64,000 bases of DNA, from NCBI GenBank assembly GCA_014905825.1, contig JACGCN010000002.1, positions 3,038,001-3,102,000 on the forward strand, in the 5' to 3' direction. The position numbers were made by a program, and so were the translations under genes. Origin of the DNA: Lyophyllum atratum. Lineage: Eukaryota > Basidiomycota > Agaricomycetes > Agaricales > Lyophyllaceae. The notes below the pieces were generated by a model that made no database searches, had not been told where the DNA came from, and worked only from the letters and a program-made list of their open reading frames with translations. Shown piece after piece: positions 46,983-57,047 of the stretch. Position 1 is the stretch's first letter, and each line of letters opens with the position of its first letter.

Positions 46983-48545
46983 ATGCGACTCCTGCGCCCC
47001 GTTACTGCGCTCGTCGCCCTCGCAGTGACTAGCTCGACCCGCGCGATCTACGTGCCTCTGCGCGAGTATGCTGGCAGCACTTTTTTCGATGGATGGGACT
47101 TCTGGGGCAACGTTGATAATACCACATGGGGTGCGTGGCCTTTAGATTGATACTTTCCGACTGAATTGCAACAGTTTTACAGGAAATGTAACATACCTGG
47201 ACCGAGCAGCTGCGACGCAGCAGCGGCTGGCGTACGTCAACGATGCTGGTCACGCCATCGTAAAAGTTGACAACACAACCAACATCACACCCGCCACTCT
47301 GGTCAATCGCCCATCGGTATGTACCTCAGAGTTGGTGCTCATGCGTCCTCTGCGACTAATGAATCGTTCTTCTTTCGGTGACCTCCAGATTCGGCTAACG
47401 TCCAAGGATTCGTACGGGGTAGGCACACTCTGGATCATCGATGCCGTCCATATTCCCTACGGATGCTCCGTATGCCATTCTTCTCCTACTACCACCCGAT
47501 TTTAACTCACTCCGTCCGCAGGTATGGCCCTCCTTCTGGACCCTGGGTTCCGGCAAAGAATGGCCCCATGCAGGCGAGATTGACATCATCGAGGGCATCA
47601 ACCTCATGGGCAACAATCAAATGGCCCTGCACGCCGATGCGGGGTGTGCGCAGGCGGCGAACCCTGCGCAGAGTGGCAAGACTCTGGAAGGTGACTGTTC
47701 GCTCGACCGTGGGTGCATCGTCGCGGAGACGAAGCCGAACAGCTTTGGGAAGGGCTTCGCGGATGCGGGCGGAGGTGTTTTTGCAGTGCAGATGGATGTT
47801 TCGGGCGTTTACATGTGGTATTGGAGCGTGAGTCGCATCCCTCCTGTACGCTTTTGGATTTCTTCGCTGACGTGAAGTGATAGAGACCGCAAATTCCTGA
47901 TATAATCAAGACTGCGACGTCGACATCAAATATGGACCCAGCGGCGTTCGGTATGCCTTCGGCGTCGTACCCTGCGACTGGGTGCAACATCACGCAGTTC
48001 TTCGGTCCTCAACAATTTGTACTTCTCACCACGCTCTGCGGCTCATGGTATGCTCTCTCTCGGACTTGACGTCCGGGCCCCGAGTTCTGACTGCGCCATT
48101 CTCGTTCATAGGGCCGGCGTTCCCGACATCTACGCCAGCACGTGTCCTGGCAGTTGTGTATGTGCCGATCCCTTTCCGCTCCCTGGGCTTTCGTTCTTCG
48201 ACGGTTCCTTACTAATTTCCGCCCCAACAGATCAGCAGCAACATCATTGGTCCTGGGAGTCCTAAATATGACACCGCATATTGGGAGATTCCGTATGTCC
48301 GAACGTACATCCTAGATAACCTCGTACCCCCGACATCCTCTTCCATTCCTGTATTGCCCGTGACGACGACGTCGACCGTACAAGTGACGCCCACTAATGG
48401 TGCGAGTACGGGTACGGGTACGGGTACTGGAGGAAGCGGGAGTGGGAATGACGCGATGCGCTCGGGTGCGAGTGGTTTGGGTCTGGTTGGTCTGGGTCTG
48501 GTTGGTCTGGTGGTAGCGGTGTCCGTGCTTTGGAGTTTCATCTAG
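46983..48545 (+). CDS. GH16 beta-glucanase, GPI-anchored
   Basis: Secreted glycoside hydrolase family 16 enzyme (endo-1,3(4)-beta-glucanase type), probably for cell-wall or plant beta-glucan. The start at 46983 has an excellent CCACCATG context; an in-frame ATG at 46938 would spoil the signal peptide, MRLLRPVTALVALAVTSS. Exons then give STFFDGWDFWGNVDNTTWG-NVTYLD, SKDSYGVGTLWIIDAVHIPYG, VWPSFWTLGSGKEWPHAG and the catalytic GEIDIIEG (ExDxxE; nucleophile and acid/base Glu). Downstream come ADAGCAQAANP and GSCISSNIIGPG. A Ser/Thr/Gly stalk leads to a hydrophobic tail (LGLVGLVVAVSVLWSFI), the signal for GPI anchoring. About seven introns. Of the genes in the 46-64 kb stretch it looks the best preserved. 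Confidence 0.93.
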
Positions 48546-48879
48546 CCGTAGCCGCGTGGGGGATCTGAATTCGGGGTTTTATGTTTTTATCACTATATGG
48601 GTTAGTCGATGGACTCCTTACTGTACCTCTATGTGCTTTATTTTCTCGTTATTTACGTGTAGATGGTTTCCCGCAGGGCCATGTATTTGTTGACTCGTTG
48701 ATATCTATATACTTAGGTGCTCGGAGGGAACAGGATACCCTTGAAGCTGATGATTCCAAAGTAACGGATGAACCCATTTGCAAAATATTTTATGTCCTTG
48801 TGGAACCTAAAATCTGGATTTGGGTTTCACTGCTCGAATCGCGAACAGGTTTCCATCCAAACTTTGAAGCCGTTGACGC
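48546..48879. other. GH16 3' UTR and spacer
   Basis: No gene is supported. The spacer leads into the duplicated gene fragment that begins near 48890. Confidence 0.4.
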
Positions 48880-48889
48880 AACACGTTGT

Positions 48890-49052
48890 AAAAGATGAAC
48901 CGAACCTCTCTGTGGCCGAAATTCCGCTCAACGATCGACTCAACAAGGTGCGGCAAGGCTTAGCGGCGAAAAGGGAGAAAGAGCGCGAGGCTAAGCTGAG
49001 GCGATTGGAGGCCGAACTCACAGATCAAAACTCATATGCCGTCCAGAATTCC
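48890..49052 (+). pseudogene. duplicated last exon of the coiled-coil gene (fragment)
   Basis: Reads SVAEIPLNDRLNKVRQGL then AAKREKEREAKLRRLEAELT, against SPAEIALNERLERAREKL and AAKNERERLAQLEAEVLRLE in the last exon of the gene at 45000-45585. The upstream exons are not found here. The frame is still open through 49055, so it may be transcribed, but it is a fragment. It joins directly to pieces of F-box gene ends. Confidence 0.78.
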
Positions 49053-49054
49053 TA

Positions 49055-49222
49055 ATTGCACGTTGTATACACGTAGATATCATTCCGTGGTGGTTATCAT
49101 GCTCATAGGGCTCGCAAAAGTTCAGCAATGGTCTTCTGATCCCCGAAAATGACGTGAAGCTTTCCTCACTCGTGGCGTGGTCGACTATTTCCTTGGGAAA
49201 TACTCATTAGAAAAATGTCTTA
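49055..49222. pseudogene. joined F-box gene 3'-end fragments in opposite orientations
   Basis: 49055-49165 matches the + strand at 29980-30090, i.e. the antisense of the 3' end of F-box paralogue A (minus-strand peptide AELLRAL against AEILKAL). 49167-49219 matches the minus strand at about 55837-55785, i.e. the sense of the 3' end of paralogue B (shared TTTCCTTGGGAAATA and AGAAAAATGT). So two ends of related genes meet head to head within 2 bp, and the second match stops just before the foldback element at 49226. Confidence 0.7.
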
Positions 49223-49225
49223 TGC

Positions 49226-49724
49226 TTTCTGGTTTGTTTTTCTTGAGAAATTTGTTAAGTCTTTCTTGAGAAAAATACGAGAAAATGTTGAGGTTTTTCC
49301 GAACTCTTTCTCAAGGAAATTGAGACATATTTCCCCATCTATTTCTCGAGGAATAGACGAGAAATAGTTCAAGTTTTTCTCATCTACTTCAAAAGAAAAA
49401 CGTGACATATTTCGATGCCTATTTCTTGTTTGTCTATTTCTTGAGATTTCCTTTTTGTATTTCTCAACTTCTCTTTGTCTTATTGAGAAAGATGAAAAGA
49501 AAATCTGAAGAAATAGACAAAGGAGAAATAGGCATTGAAATATGTCACGTTTTTCTTTTGAAGTAGATGAGAAAAACTTGACCTATTTCTCGTCTATCTC
49601 TTGAGAAATAGATGCGGAAATATGTTTCAATTTTCTTGAGAAAGACTTCGGTAAAACCTCAACATTTTCTCATATTTTTCTCAATAAAGACGTAACATAT
49701 TTCTGAATAAAAACTAACTAGAAA
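49226..49724. repeat. foldback element: two ~245-bp inverted arms
   Basis: The left arm (TTTCTGGTTTGTTTTTCTTG from about 49227) is the reverse complement, with some mismatches, of the right arm ending at 49724 (TTTCTAGTTAGTTTTTATTC on the other strand). Matching continues inward through GAAAATGTTGAGG, ACGAGAAATAG and the near-perfect CTACTTCAAAAGAAAAACG, to a centre near 49470. Short GAGAAAT motifs recur throughout. There is no coding capacity and no clear target-site duplication. It may be a foldback MITE or a palindromic amplification; a transcript would fold into long double-stranded RNA. Confidence 0.88.
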
Positions 49725-49730
49725 TCAGAA

Positions 49731-51330
49731 GACTGGGTTGTGTGGGCCGATGAACGGCAGGTCCGAGTTCTATGGGGGAGAATTCCAGTTGAAGAGATCG
49801 AAGTAAGTAATTCAATATTCCTTCATGAAAACCGTTGATAGGACTTCTCTTACAAATTGAAAAGATATTTGGAAGATACAGTAATAGTGGACGAGCTGGG
49901 AATGGATCAAATATGGCAAGCGGTCAACGTATGCCAACAACACTTTCTGCAAGTTGATCGCTCAGCAATTAATTATGACAACGAGACTGTCCCTGGCAAC
50001 GCCAAGATGGACGCGTCACGAATGTTCTGGAAATTGCAGATGTGACACAACGAGACTGTCCCTGGCAACGCCAAAATGGACGTGTCACGAATGTTCTACC
50101 TGAAGCTTGCGCGAGAACAGGTGAGCTTCACCAAGATATCCCATTCTTGCTCACATTGTATCCTACACAGACACGCCGTGCTGTGCCTCTCTCACGTCTC
50201 TCGGTTCACCAGTGTAACTGTAAGTCTATGCATGCTCCGCATCATGAATGTTAGGTATCCTTACACTTTCTAGGTCCCATGTACTTGCCCATGTCCTAAA
50301 CCCCCCTACGGCACCAACAGCATGTTCGACAGTTCCGGCCCGAAAATCTCGAGAACACCGTCGGAAGCCCACAACAAGGAGGATCCTAAAGGCACCGATG
50401 TGCTGCGACACTTTTCAGCTACTGCTGGCGATGAGGATTTACAGCTCCAATACCAGCGCAGTATCGGCGGTATCGGTCCGATGCAGGAGCTTCAGGACCG
50501 GGGATACATTTGCTATCAAAGTCACTGGCTCATCGTCATTGCTGTGTTCACGTATGCCAGGTGGCAATGTTTTTGGCCCTTGCATGACTATCGCTGCCAC
50601 TGAGAAAGCACGTCCGTCAGTTGTTCTAGTGAGGATCACAGCAGAGTCTCTGACCGCTTATACAGCTCTAGAGAAATGAGTGCAGGTTGAACACTTGAAG
50701 CCATCGCGAGAGGACTGGGATATTGGGTCAGTTTCTTGTCCACGAAATTACTGAAATGGGTGTATCTTTCAAGACCGGGCGCCATTTCTGATCAATCACA
50801 TCGTCGCTGCTCGAGAAACGCAACATTTGGTGAGTTGTTGCTGCAAAGACACAGGGAAGGGCTAACCTAACTTACTTATGCTTCAGGCCTAACCTCTGTT
50901 CCAGGAATTCAGCACGGCCTCTTTCTGCGAGTGATCATGATTACCCTGACTACCCCAACATCCTCCACGACGACCTCTCATACTTTAGTACTCGACACGC
51001 TTCGGTGTTTATATACTACCCGGTAGTTCACAATAGACATATTCTGAGCATGAAACCGTCATACAATAGACATATCTTAGGTACAAAAAGTACCTGATGA
51101 GTCGCTACTTACCTCTGTTTTCTTTTATGAGTCAAGCGAAATTTTCGGTGTGGCACACGACACTGACCCTGGAATGTCCCTGACAATGCAAAGGTTGACG
51201 CGTCATACATATTCTGGAAAGCACAGAAGGCGGATCCAACTTGAAGACGCTTGAACCTCACCCAGGAACGGGTGAACTTGCCAAAGGTATTCTACTCTTT
51301 GATGCGCCGTCTGCGCATCCTCACTGAACG
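49731..51330 (+). other. unidentified exon-like remnants with internal repeats
   Basis: The first block, 49731-49799, reads WVVWADERQVRVLWGRIP then VEEIE and ends at a good GTAAGT donor. Similar blocks lie at 58014 and 58400. Next come LEDTVIVDELGMDQIWQA and a block VPGNAKMDASRMFW, duplicated in tandem (49977-50028 and 50047-50097) and present again, diverged, at about 51164-51220 (VPDNAKVDASYIFW). The stretch LAREQVSFTKIS after the second copy matches LTQERVNLPKV after the third. A longer open frame at 50248-50679 has no family features. I cannot identify the parent gene; stops and missing splice sites suggest a decayed gene family. Confidence 0.4.
49977..50097 (+). repeat. tandem duplication, 69-bp spacing
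   Basis: A 51-bp unit beginning ACAACGAGACTGTCCCTGGC occurs at 49978-50028 and 50047-50097 with two substitutions (CCAAGATGG/CCAAAATGG and GACGCGTC/GACGTGTC). The first copy is followed by TGGAAATTGCAGATGTGAC; the second continues into CTGAAGCTTGCGCGAG. Confidence 0.85.
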
Positions 51331-51884
51331 TTGAACGCTGAAAGCTAACATGGGTAACTGCTATAAGTAGAAAAGGTAGATAGTTAAATGGACGGCCCAG
51401 GTGGCAGCAAAAAACTAACCTGAGCCTATTAAACATAGTACAACTTGGTCCTCAAGCCTCAGACCTTGAATACCATTTTGGCCATTATTTCAATTTGCCC
51501 TCTGTCAACCTTCGTTGACACGGGATCACGGCGGGCTGGCGGGGGAGGTGGCAGAGCCGTGTCCCAGGGGCACGTCGTTATAGAGTGTTATCTTGCTGCC
51601 CGCAAGATGGCTGGGACGATGGTAGTGAGCTCATGACTAGATAGCTTTGACGGTTTAGGAAAAATATTTGACGGGGGGTTTCAACTTTAATCATGTCTTG
51701 GTCACATCTCAAGCTTGCTTCCTTATTGTGCTTTCCGAACCTATAACGTAGGACATCGCAGAAGTCTCCAGGTCCTTTATTGCGTCGCACGACAACTGAG
51801 GGCTGTGGTGGTCGGGTGGGGTCCAAACTACTATCTCGCACTCATATCTATCCTAACACTATACATCACGTACATCCTAACCTG
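51331..51884. other. intergenic, no gene seen
   Basis: No feature can be supported; short open frames only. Confidence 0.35.
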
Positions 51885-53310
51885 GCTCATCCCGTGCCTC
51901 GCACGGGTAACTGCTAGTGATGTTCAAAAGATGAATGGGTGTCGCTTCAAATTGGTTCGCCCCCGCGATGTCCTGAACGGGCGCGCGGATGTCGACCGTA
52001 AGATGGTGAGGTTGCGGGACTGTGATACAGTGTGATGGCGCCGTCGTCACCTGCTTGAGTTTGTTCTTTGCCACGGTCTCTATGATCGTTCGCCTGACGA
52101 CTGCGCTGCCCGTGAAGTAGATCTTGTCGATGAGCTGGTAGGAGCTGATCAAGGCGCCGTTCTGAGAATATTTACAATACTTCAAACATACATGGCAGAT
52201 TTGTCGTCCCTAAGTGGATGATCAGTCATATGATAGAAACAATGATGGCCAACAAATACTTACAATGACTCAAATCGGCTTGTGACGGGTGTTGATCAGT
52301 CTATTTAAGTTGGTCTGTCACGAAAGGCTTGTTAGAGCGATTTCTTTAAAGATGCTGTCTGTACACAACTCCATAGTCTGGCCCGTGATATTGTCGTCCC
52401 AGCCATTGTAATAGAACCACACACCCGGGTCGCGCCAGCTCCACCTGCTCTCCTTCGCCACATCGAAATGTACTTGGGTCGCGCTTTGGTCTTCATGCCG
52501 GACGGGGGTGGGGGTGAGAAAAGCAGTTGTTTACCGTTGAGCTGCGGCGTGAGAGGGAGGAGTGGTTGTCGGAACGGAAAAAGTAGGGACGGAGAACAAG
52601 GGGGCGGGTGTGGGTTTGTGGGTAAGGTCGGCCGAAGCCGTAGTGACCGTCGCGAAGGAGATCTTGCTGTCGAGCTCGAGATCGAGGTCGAGCTGTCCGA
52701 GGAGGGAGACTCCGGCTCTTGAAGGAGGGTATTCAGAATCATGTGTCTAAACTGGGTGACATAACGTACCACCTTTTTCTCGGGACGCAGATAGGTCTTT
52801 TAATTTTGGGGCCTGCTGCTGCATTTCTGTCTGAGCAGGCAGTCAGTATTATGCGCCCACTCGAATGTTTTACCTAGTTGAGGCATCAGTAAAGTAAGTG
52901 AAGATGAACTAGGGGAACGTACCATTATCCAATGCCCAGAGTGCAGCGAGCTACGCCTGTGTTCCACCATGAGCGTGGCCGATTTGTTCAACGGCTCTCC
53001 GTGAGCTGCTGCCGACGTGTTAAGTCCCCAACTGGTGTCGAAATCCTTCTGGGCGGCTTCCATGGCGACATCGACATCCTTCTCCATAGCCTCAGAGACC
53101 TTTGCGATGAGTTTGCTGTTTGCTGGTGGTCAGGAACAGTGAATCAGTTCAGGGTCAAGGTGTTTGCAAAACAACTTGGCACGCACTCAGATTGACCGCT
53201 CTGGTAAGACAACCATGAAGGCACCATTAGATGCGCTCACGAGGTGTCAATGGATACCTCGATTCAGTGTTGTTCGCGCCACTGACAAACTCGCCGTCGA
53301 TAATCAGATA
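51885..53310 (-). pseudogene. aldehyde dehydrogenase pseudogene
   Basis: NAD(P)-dependent aldehyde dehydrogenase fragments occur in the right order on the minus strand. Near 53295: IIDGEFVSGANN. At about 53125-53020: KLIAKVSEAMEKDVDVAMEA then AQKDFDTSWGLNTS, and LGKTFEWAHNTD near 52855. At about 52440-52350: GVWFYYNGWDDNITGQTMEL, the equivalent of the family's YYAGWADKI.G.T. At about 52135: LIDKIYFTGSAVVRRTI, the equivalent of the FTGS cofactor motif. Between the third and fourth blocks lie about 380 bp of unrelated Ser/Pro-rich sequence. The catalytic Cys and Glu regions, after FTGS, are absent. In-frame stops follow several blocks. The gene cannot make an enzyme. Confidence 0.82.
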
Positions 53311-53319
53311 GGATAGGAT

Positions 53320-55645
53320 AGCAGATAAACAATGTGCGATGCTTCCCAAATTTCGATGTTATGTCCTAATCGCGTACATGTGTGCCTAAGTTCTGAGTTA
53401 ATAGCTGCTGGAAGCTTGACCGAAACTGGGAAACGGAGAAATGTCAGTCCCTTGACCATACACTACTTACTCTTCCATATCGGGTACGAGTCAGCGCCGA
53501 GGAGAGCCTTGTCGGGCGAACAATCACCTAACGAATCGATGGACCGAACGAGATAGATGTTTTCTGTGCCGGGTGTAAGTAAGCCTTCTACAAATAAGAA
53601 AGAGGATACGTACCCCTAGGTATAGTGGTCGCGTTGACATTGAACAACATCGTGACATTCCCTCCATTGTCGCCCCCACCACCGCTCGTTTGCGTCGATC
53701 GCATACATCAAACAACGAGGACTGTCCTGAACCGGGCGTCGTGAAGTGCCTGCTGGGGTCAATCTCCCAGATGACATCTCCGTCGTGCTTGCTAATGTAC
53801 TTGTATTCAACTTCGGAGGCTGGGAGCTTGACAGTGACTACGGAGAAGGACGAAGGTCAAACCAGGATCGGCGTAATGTGCCAAAGGGAAAAGTATTACC
53901 ATGCCAGGTGGGTATGAGTGGGCGTTGAGGAGGAGAGCATTGTCGGGGGACCAGTTACCCAAGGCGCCAGTGGACCCAACGAGGTAGATGTTTTCTGTAT
54001 TTTGCATAAGCGACTCATTAAGGCTAACGGACCGAGGCTAGCGCACCTCCGAAAACTGTGTTTGCCTGGACATTGAACGATATCGTAACAGTCACATCCT
54101 CCTCCCCTGCCCCCTACGCATGTGGAAGGCGCAGATAGATCCTTCGCGCCCCGACCCTTCTGCGCCGTCCCATTCCGAGCGCTCGAAACGTCAACAGCGC
54201 CGCATAACTCCACGAATAATCCTCCGCACCCGTCGGCGACCCCTCCCCCTTACTGAACTGCTGCCCTCCGCCCCACCAGCTGGTGTATATTTCGCGACGA
54301 CACCGACGAAGCTGTCAGCATACTCAGAGGCAGCGGTTACAATGGTTTTGAAGGTAGCAGAGTTGACCTTGTAGGTGCCGACAGGCGTGCCTGGGATGAG
54401 GTTGGTGAAGAAGGGCTGGGAGAGGATGTTGACGGTGATGGATCTTTCATACGACGAGTGAGTCATAGAGCTGTTCAGCGACCGTGAGCGTGGTGATGTA
54501 CCAAGACTACCACAACTTTGAGCCTTGACCAAATGATAGATAGAAGTATCACGTACATTTCCGCCCAAATACTGGTCTTCGGGGAACCGACCCTGCCGAG
54601 GATGGTGCTTGCGTCTTGCCCGGAGCTGGTGCTTTTATTGTTCGCGTTATGTATCCGGTGGTGGTGTTCCAATACGACTGAGGTCTCATAAGCGAACACT
54701 ATGCAATGCCTGAGGGAGGATGTGACGTACCTGGAGCGAACATAGAGCATCTGTCGCCTGTTTTGTGTAGCTCGAAGCGGCGTCCGTTTACCGAGGGTGG
54801 TAGCTAGCGCTATGCTATGCCTTGGCGGAACGCACGATGCTGCACTGCAGTGGTGAAGAAAGAAGTAGACTGGACGTCGGACCAGATATCGAGGCTGAAT
54901 ACCAGAAAATGTTACCAAGAGATAACTTGAAACGACGCAAACGAGACGTACCTAAGCTTATTCCAGTTGCCAGCCAGGTAGTCGAGGTTCACCTCGATGA
55001 CGGGCCACAAAGTATCGGAGACGTACGACTGGTTGTTTTGCGAGATCAAATAGTTGCCCCAAGTAAACAGCGCATTCGCTCGTAACGCGGGCCCGTCTGG
55101 ATGAAAAGAGGACGAGGTCCGGTACACGCGTACTGACGTAAGAACGTCGTACCTCGTTGCAGCTCCCTATAGAAAATCATGGCATTATAAGCGAAGTCAT
55201 CAGAAGAGGAACAATAAAGAACTCACACAGTAGAGTTCTGCCCGAAAACCGAGTTGAACCAATAATTCATCCCCAACATCAAAACCGTCGCCTCATTCTC
55301 GTAGATGCAGAACTGGGGCTGCGCGAGGCCGTCCGTGGTATTCGCACCAGGAGGAACCGACACCTTCTGCACAATCCCCTGCGAAACCACGTAACAGTCA
55401 ATACGTCGCCTCAACCCATCCCCGCCCCCCGTGTACCTACCGTAATCGTATCAGCCTCTCATCATGTCGAAGCAGAATAGTCGGATCGGACGTACTGATC
55501 AATAAGCGCCTGAAAAACAATGGCCGAATCGCGCGTCTAGGTGAAGAGGTAGTCACTGTTGGGATCGCCGGAGGAGGGAGAGGCGACGACGATGCAGCTT
55601 CTCGGGTTGAGCGTGTGGCCCACATATGACACGTGGACAACTGCT
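53320..55645 (-). pseudogene. glucoamylase (GH15) with two CBM20 domains, pseudogene
   Basis: Remnant of a secreted starch-degrading glucoamylase. In minus-strand order: SCIVVASPSSGDPNSDYLFT then a TAG stop (55537-55539) in place of Trp in the TWTRDSA motif, TRDSAIVFQALIDQ, DGLAQPQFCIYENE, PDGPALRANALFTWGNYL, NQSYVSDTLWPVIEVNLDYL, TSFFTTAVQHRAF, SGQDASTILG (after a frameshift), VGTYKVNSATFKTIV and EDYSWSYAALLT in yet another frame. Two starch-binding CBM20 domains follow: ENIYLVGSTGALGNWSPDN with EYKYISKHDGDVIWEIDP at about 54030-53770, and a weaker ENIYLVRSIDSLGDCSPDK at about 53570-53500. Several frameshifts, stops and a lost central catalytic block make it non-functional. Confidence 0.87.
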
Positions 55646-55800
55646 CAAACGTTCAGTTTGGGCTCTCGCAAGTTGCCGTGATTCGATCAGTATCACTTGA
55701 TTCGATCAACATCACTTGATGCTGCCGACATTCCCACCATAGTTGAAGAAAGGAATAACCTCGTTCTATATAAATAGAACTCGGAACATTTTTCTGATGT

Positions 55801-57047
55801 CTATTTCCCAAGGAAATTGCGGACCCCGCCACGAGTGCCTGATGCATCAAACACAGGAAAGCGCGCCCTCAACCCAGCGGAATTAACTTCCCGATCCTCC
55901 GCCTCGTCCATACCGTCGGAAACCACATAGATCGTGAATGTACACAATAGCCGTATGTGCCAGTGGAAGAGGCCAACAAGACGATTATCGATTTCAAACG
56001 GCATCACTGAACCGCCGACGGGATGGAACATGGATGAATATGGCACATGGTCATCACAAATAATGGCAAGGTTCTCGATCCCATATGGGACTGCCGTATA
56101 GGCTTCCAGCAGACGGTACAGGTGCTGGAACTCTCCCTCTGCGAGGTTCATCTTGAATACAATAGTGCGAAGGTTGGTTAACTGCTCGAATTCAAGATCT
56201 GGACAACAGGAATACTGCGTCAACATCGCAGAAAACGTGATGAAGGACGTAGATGATACAGACTATATTCAAAGCATGCGTTAAGCCAAACCAGGATCTC
56301 CAGGTTGCGCGCGGCTCCTTGTAGAACTATCGACATCCCACTCAAAAAGCTTGAGTCTACCGATTCCGCTACCACTATCTTCCGGAGGCTGGAGAGCTGA
56401 TAACAGCTTGGAGAATCGTTGAAAAGCTTCAACAAGCTTTTCCCGTCAACGCCTCCAATCTCCAGTACCTCCAGCGGCTTCGAACTTTTGTTGCCATGCA
56501 CAGCATGAGCATCGAAATCTGTTCCCCGATAATGTGCCTCTGCTAGGCAGGAATAAGCGTACTTCCCGAGGAGCGTTAGTCGTTTCACATTCGGGGCGGT
56601 TGTAAGTAGATCGACCGGAAATGTGCATGCACACAAGTCTTCAAGGTGGATACGGAGAGTATGAAGGCTTGGCGAGCAGAGCATTTTGCAAAGTGGCTCT
56701 CTGAAGGCAATTGGGAGTTCGTCCCAGTTATCATAGCCTGACAATTTGGGTGAAAACTGGATGGAGAAGACTCGAAGACTTCCACTGCGTGCAAACAGGT
56801 TCAAGAGCGCTCGGAATTCCACTTCTTCGACGATCCTGTCCTTTCCGTTGACCCATAGCTCCTGAATATAACCGACCAGTTCAGGGTTGGCGATGAGATA
56901 GTCGTAGAATGGTTTGTATGGGAGGTCGGTGGAGTGTATCAGAAATGCTTTACAGACCAAGGAGCAACGAGAAAGAGATCCAGAATCGTTGTGAAGGTCG
57001 TCGACAATGTCATCGAGGACATCCAGAGGGAGTTGCGGGGGAGACAT
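55801..57047 (-). CDS. F-box-like/LRR protein, paralogue B
   Basis: Duplicate of the gene at 30025-31358. Exon 1, from 57045-57047, reads MSPPQLPLDVLDDIVDDLH, then SLSRCSLVCKAFLIHSTDLP. Relative to paralogue A, 17 residues after the F-box (SRKRLFRVIYLNSRDGD) are missing, in frame. Leu-rich parts follow: APNVKRLTLLGKYAYS, LEVLEIGGVDGKSL, LSSLRKIVVAES. Exon 2 reads EQLTNLRTIVFKMNLAEGEF and ends SGTRGGVRNFLGK at 55801, where A instead ends AEILKALSA, so the last 20 residues differ. A GTTTGG...GACGCAG intron would give phase-0 joining to YSCCPDLEFEQL. Loss of the F-box edge and the altered end raise doubt about function. Confidence 0.72.

Noticed and set aside
50248..50679. 143-codon frame among repeated remnants
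   Set aside because: No family features in this or the overlapping frames; kept only as part of the remnant zone.
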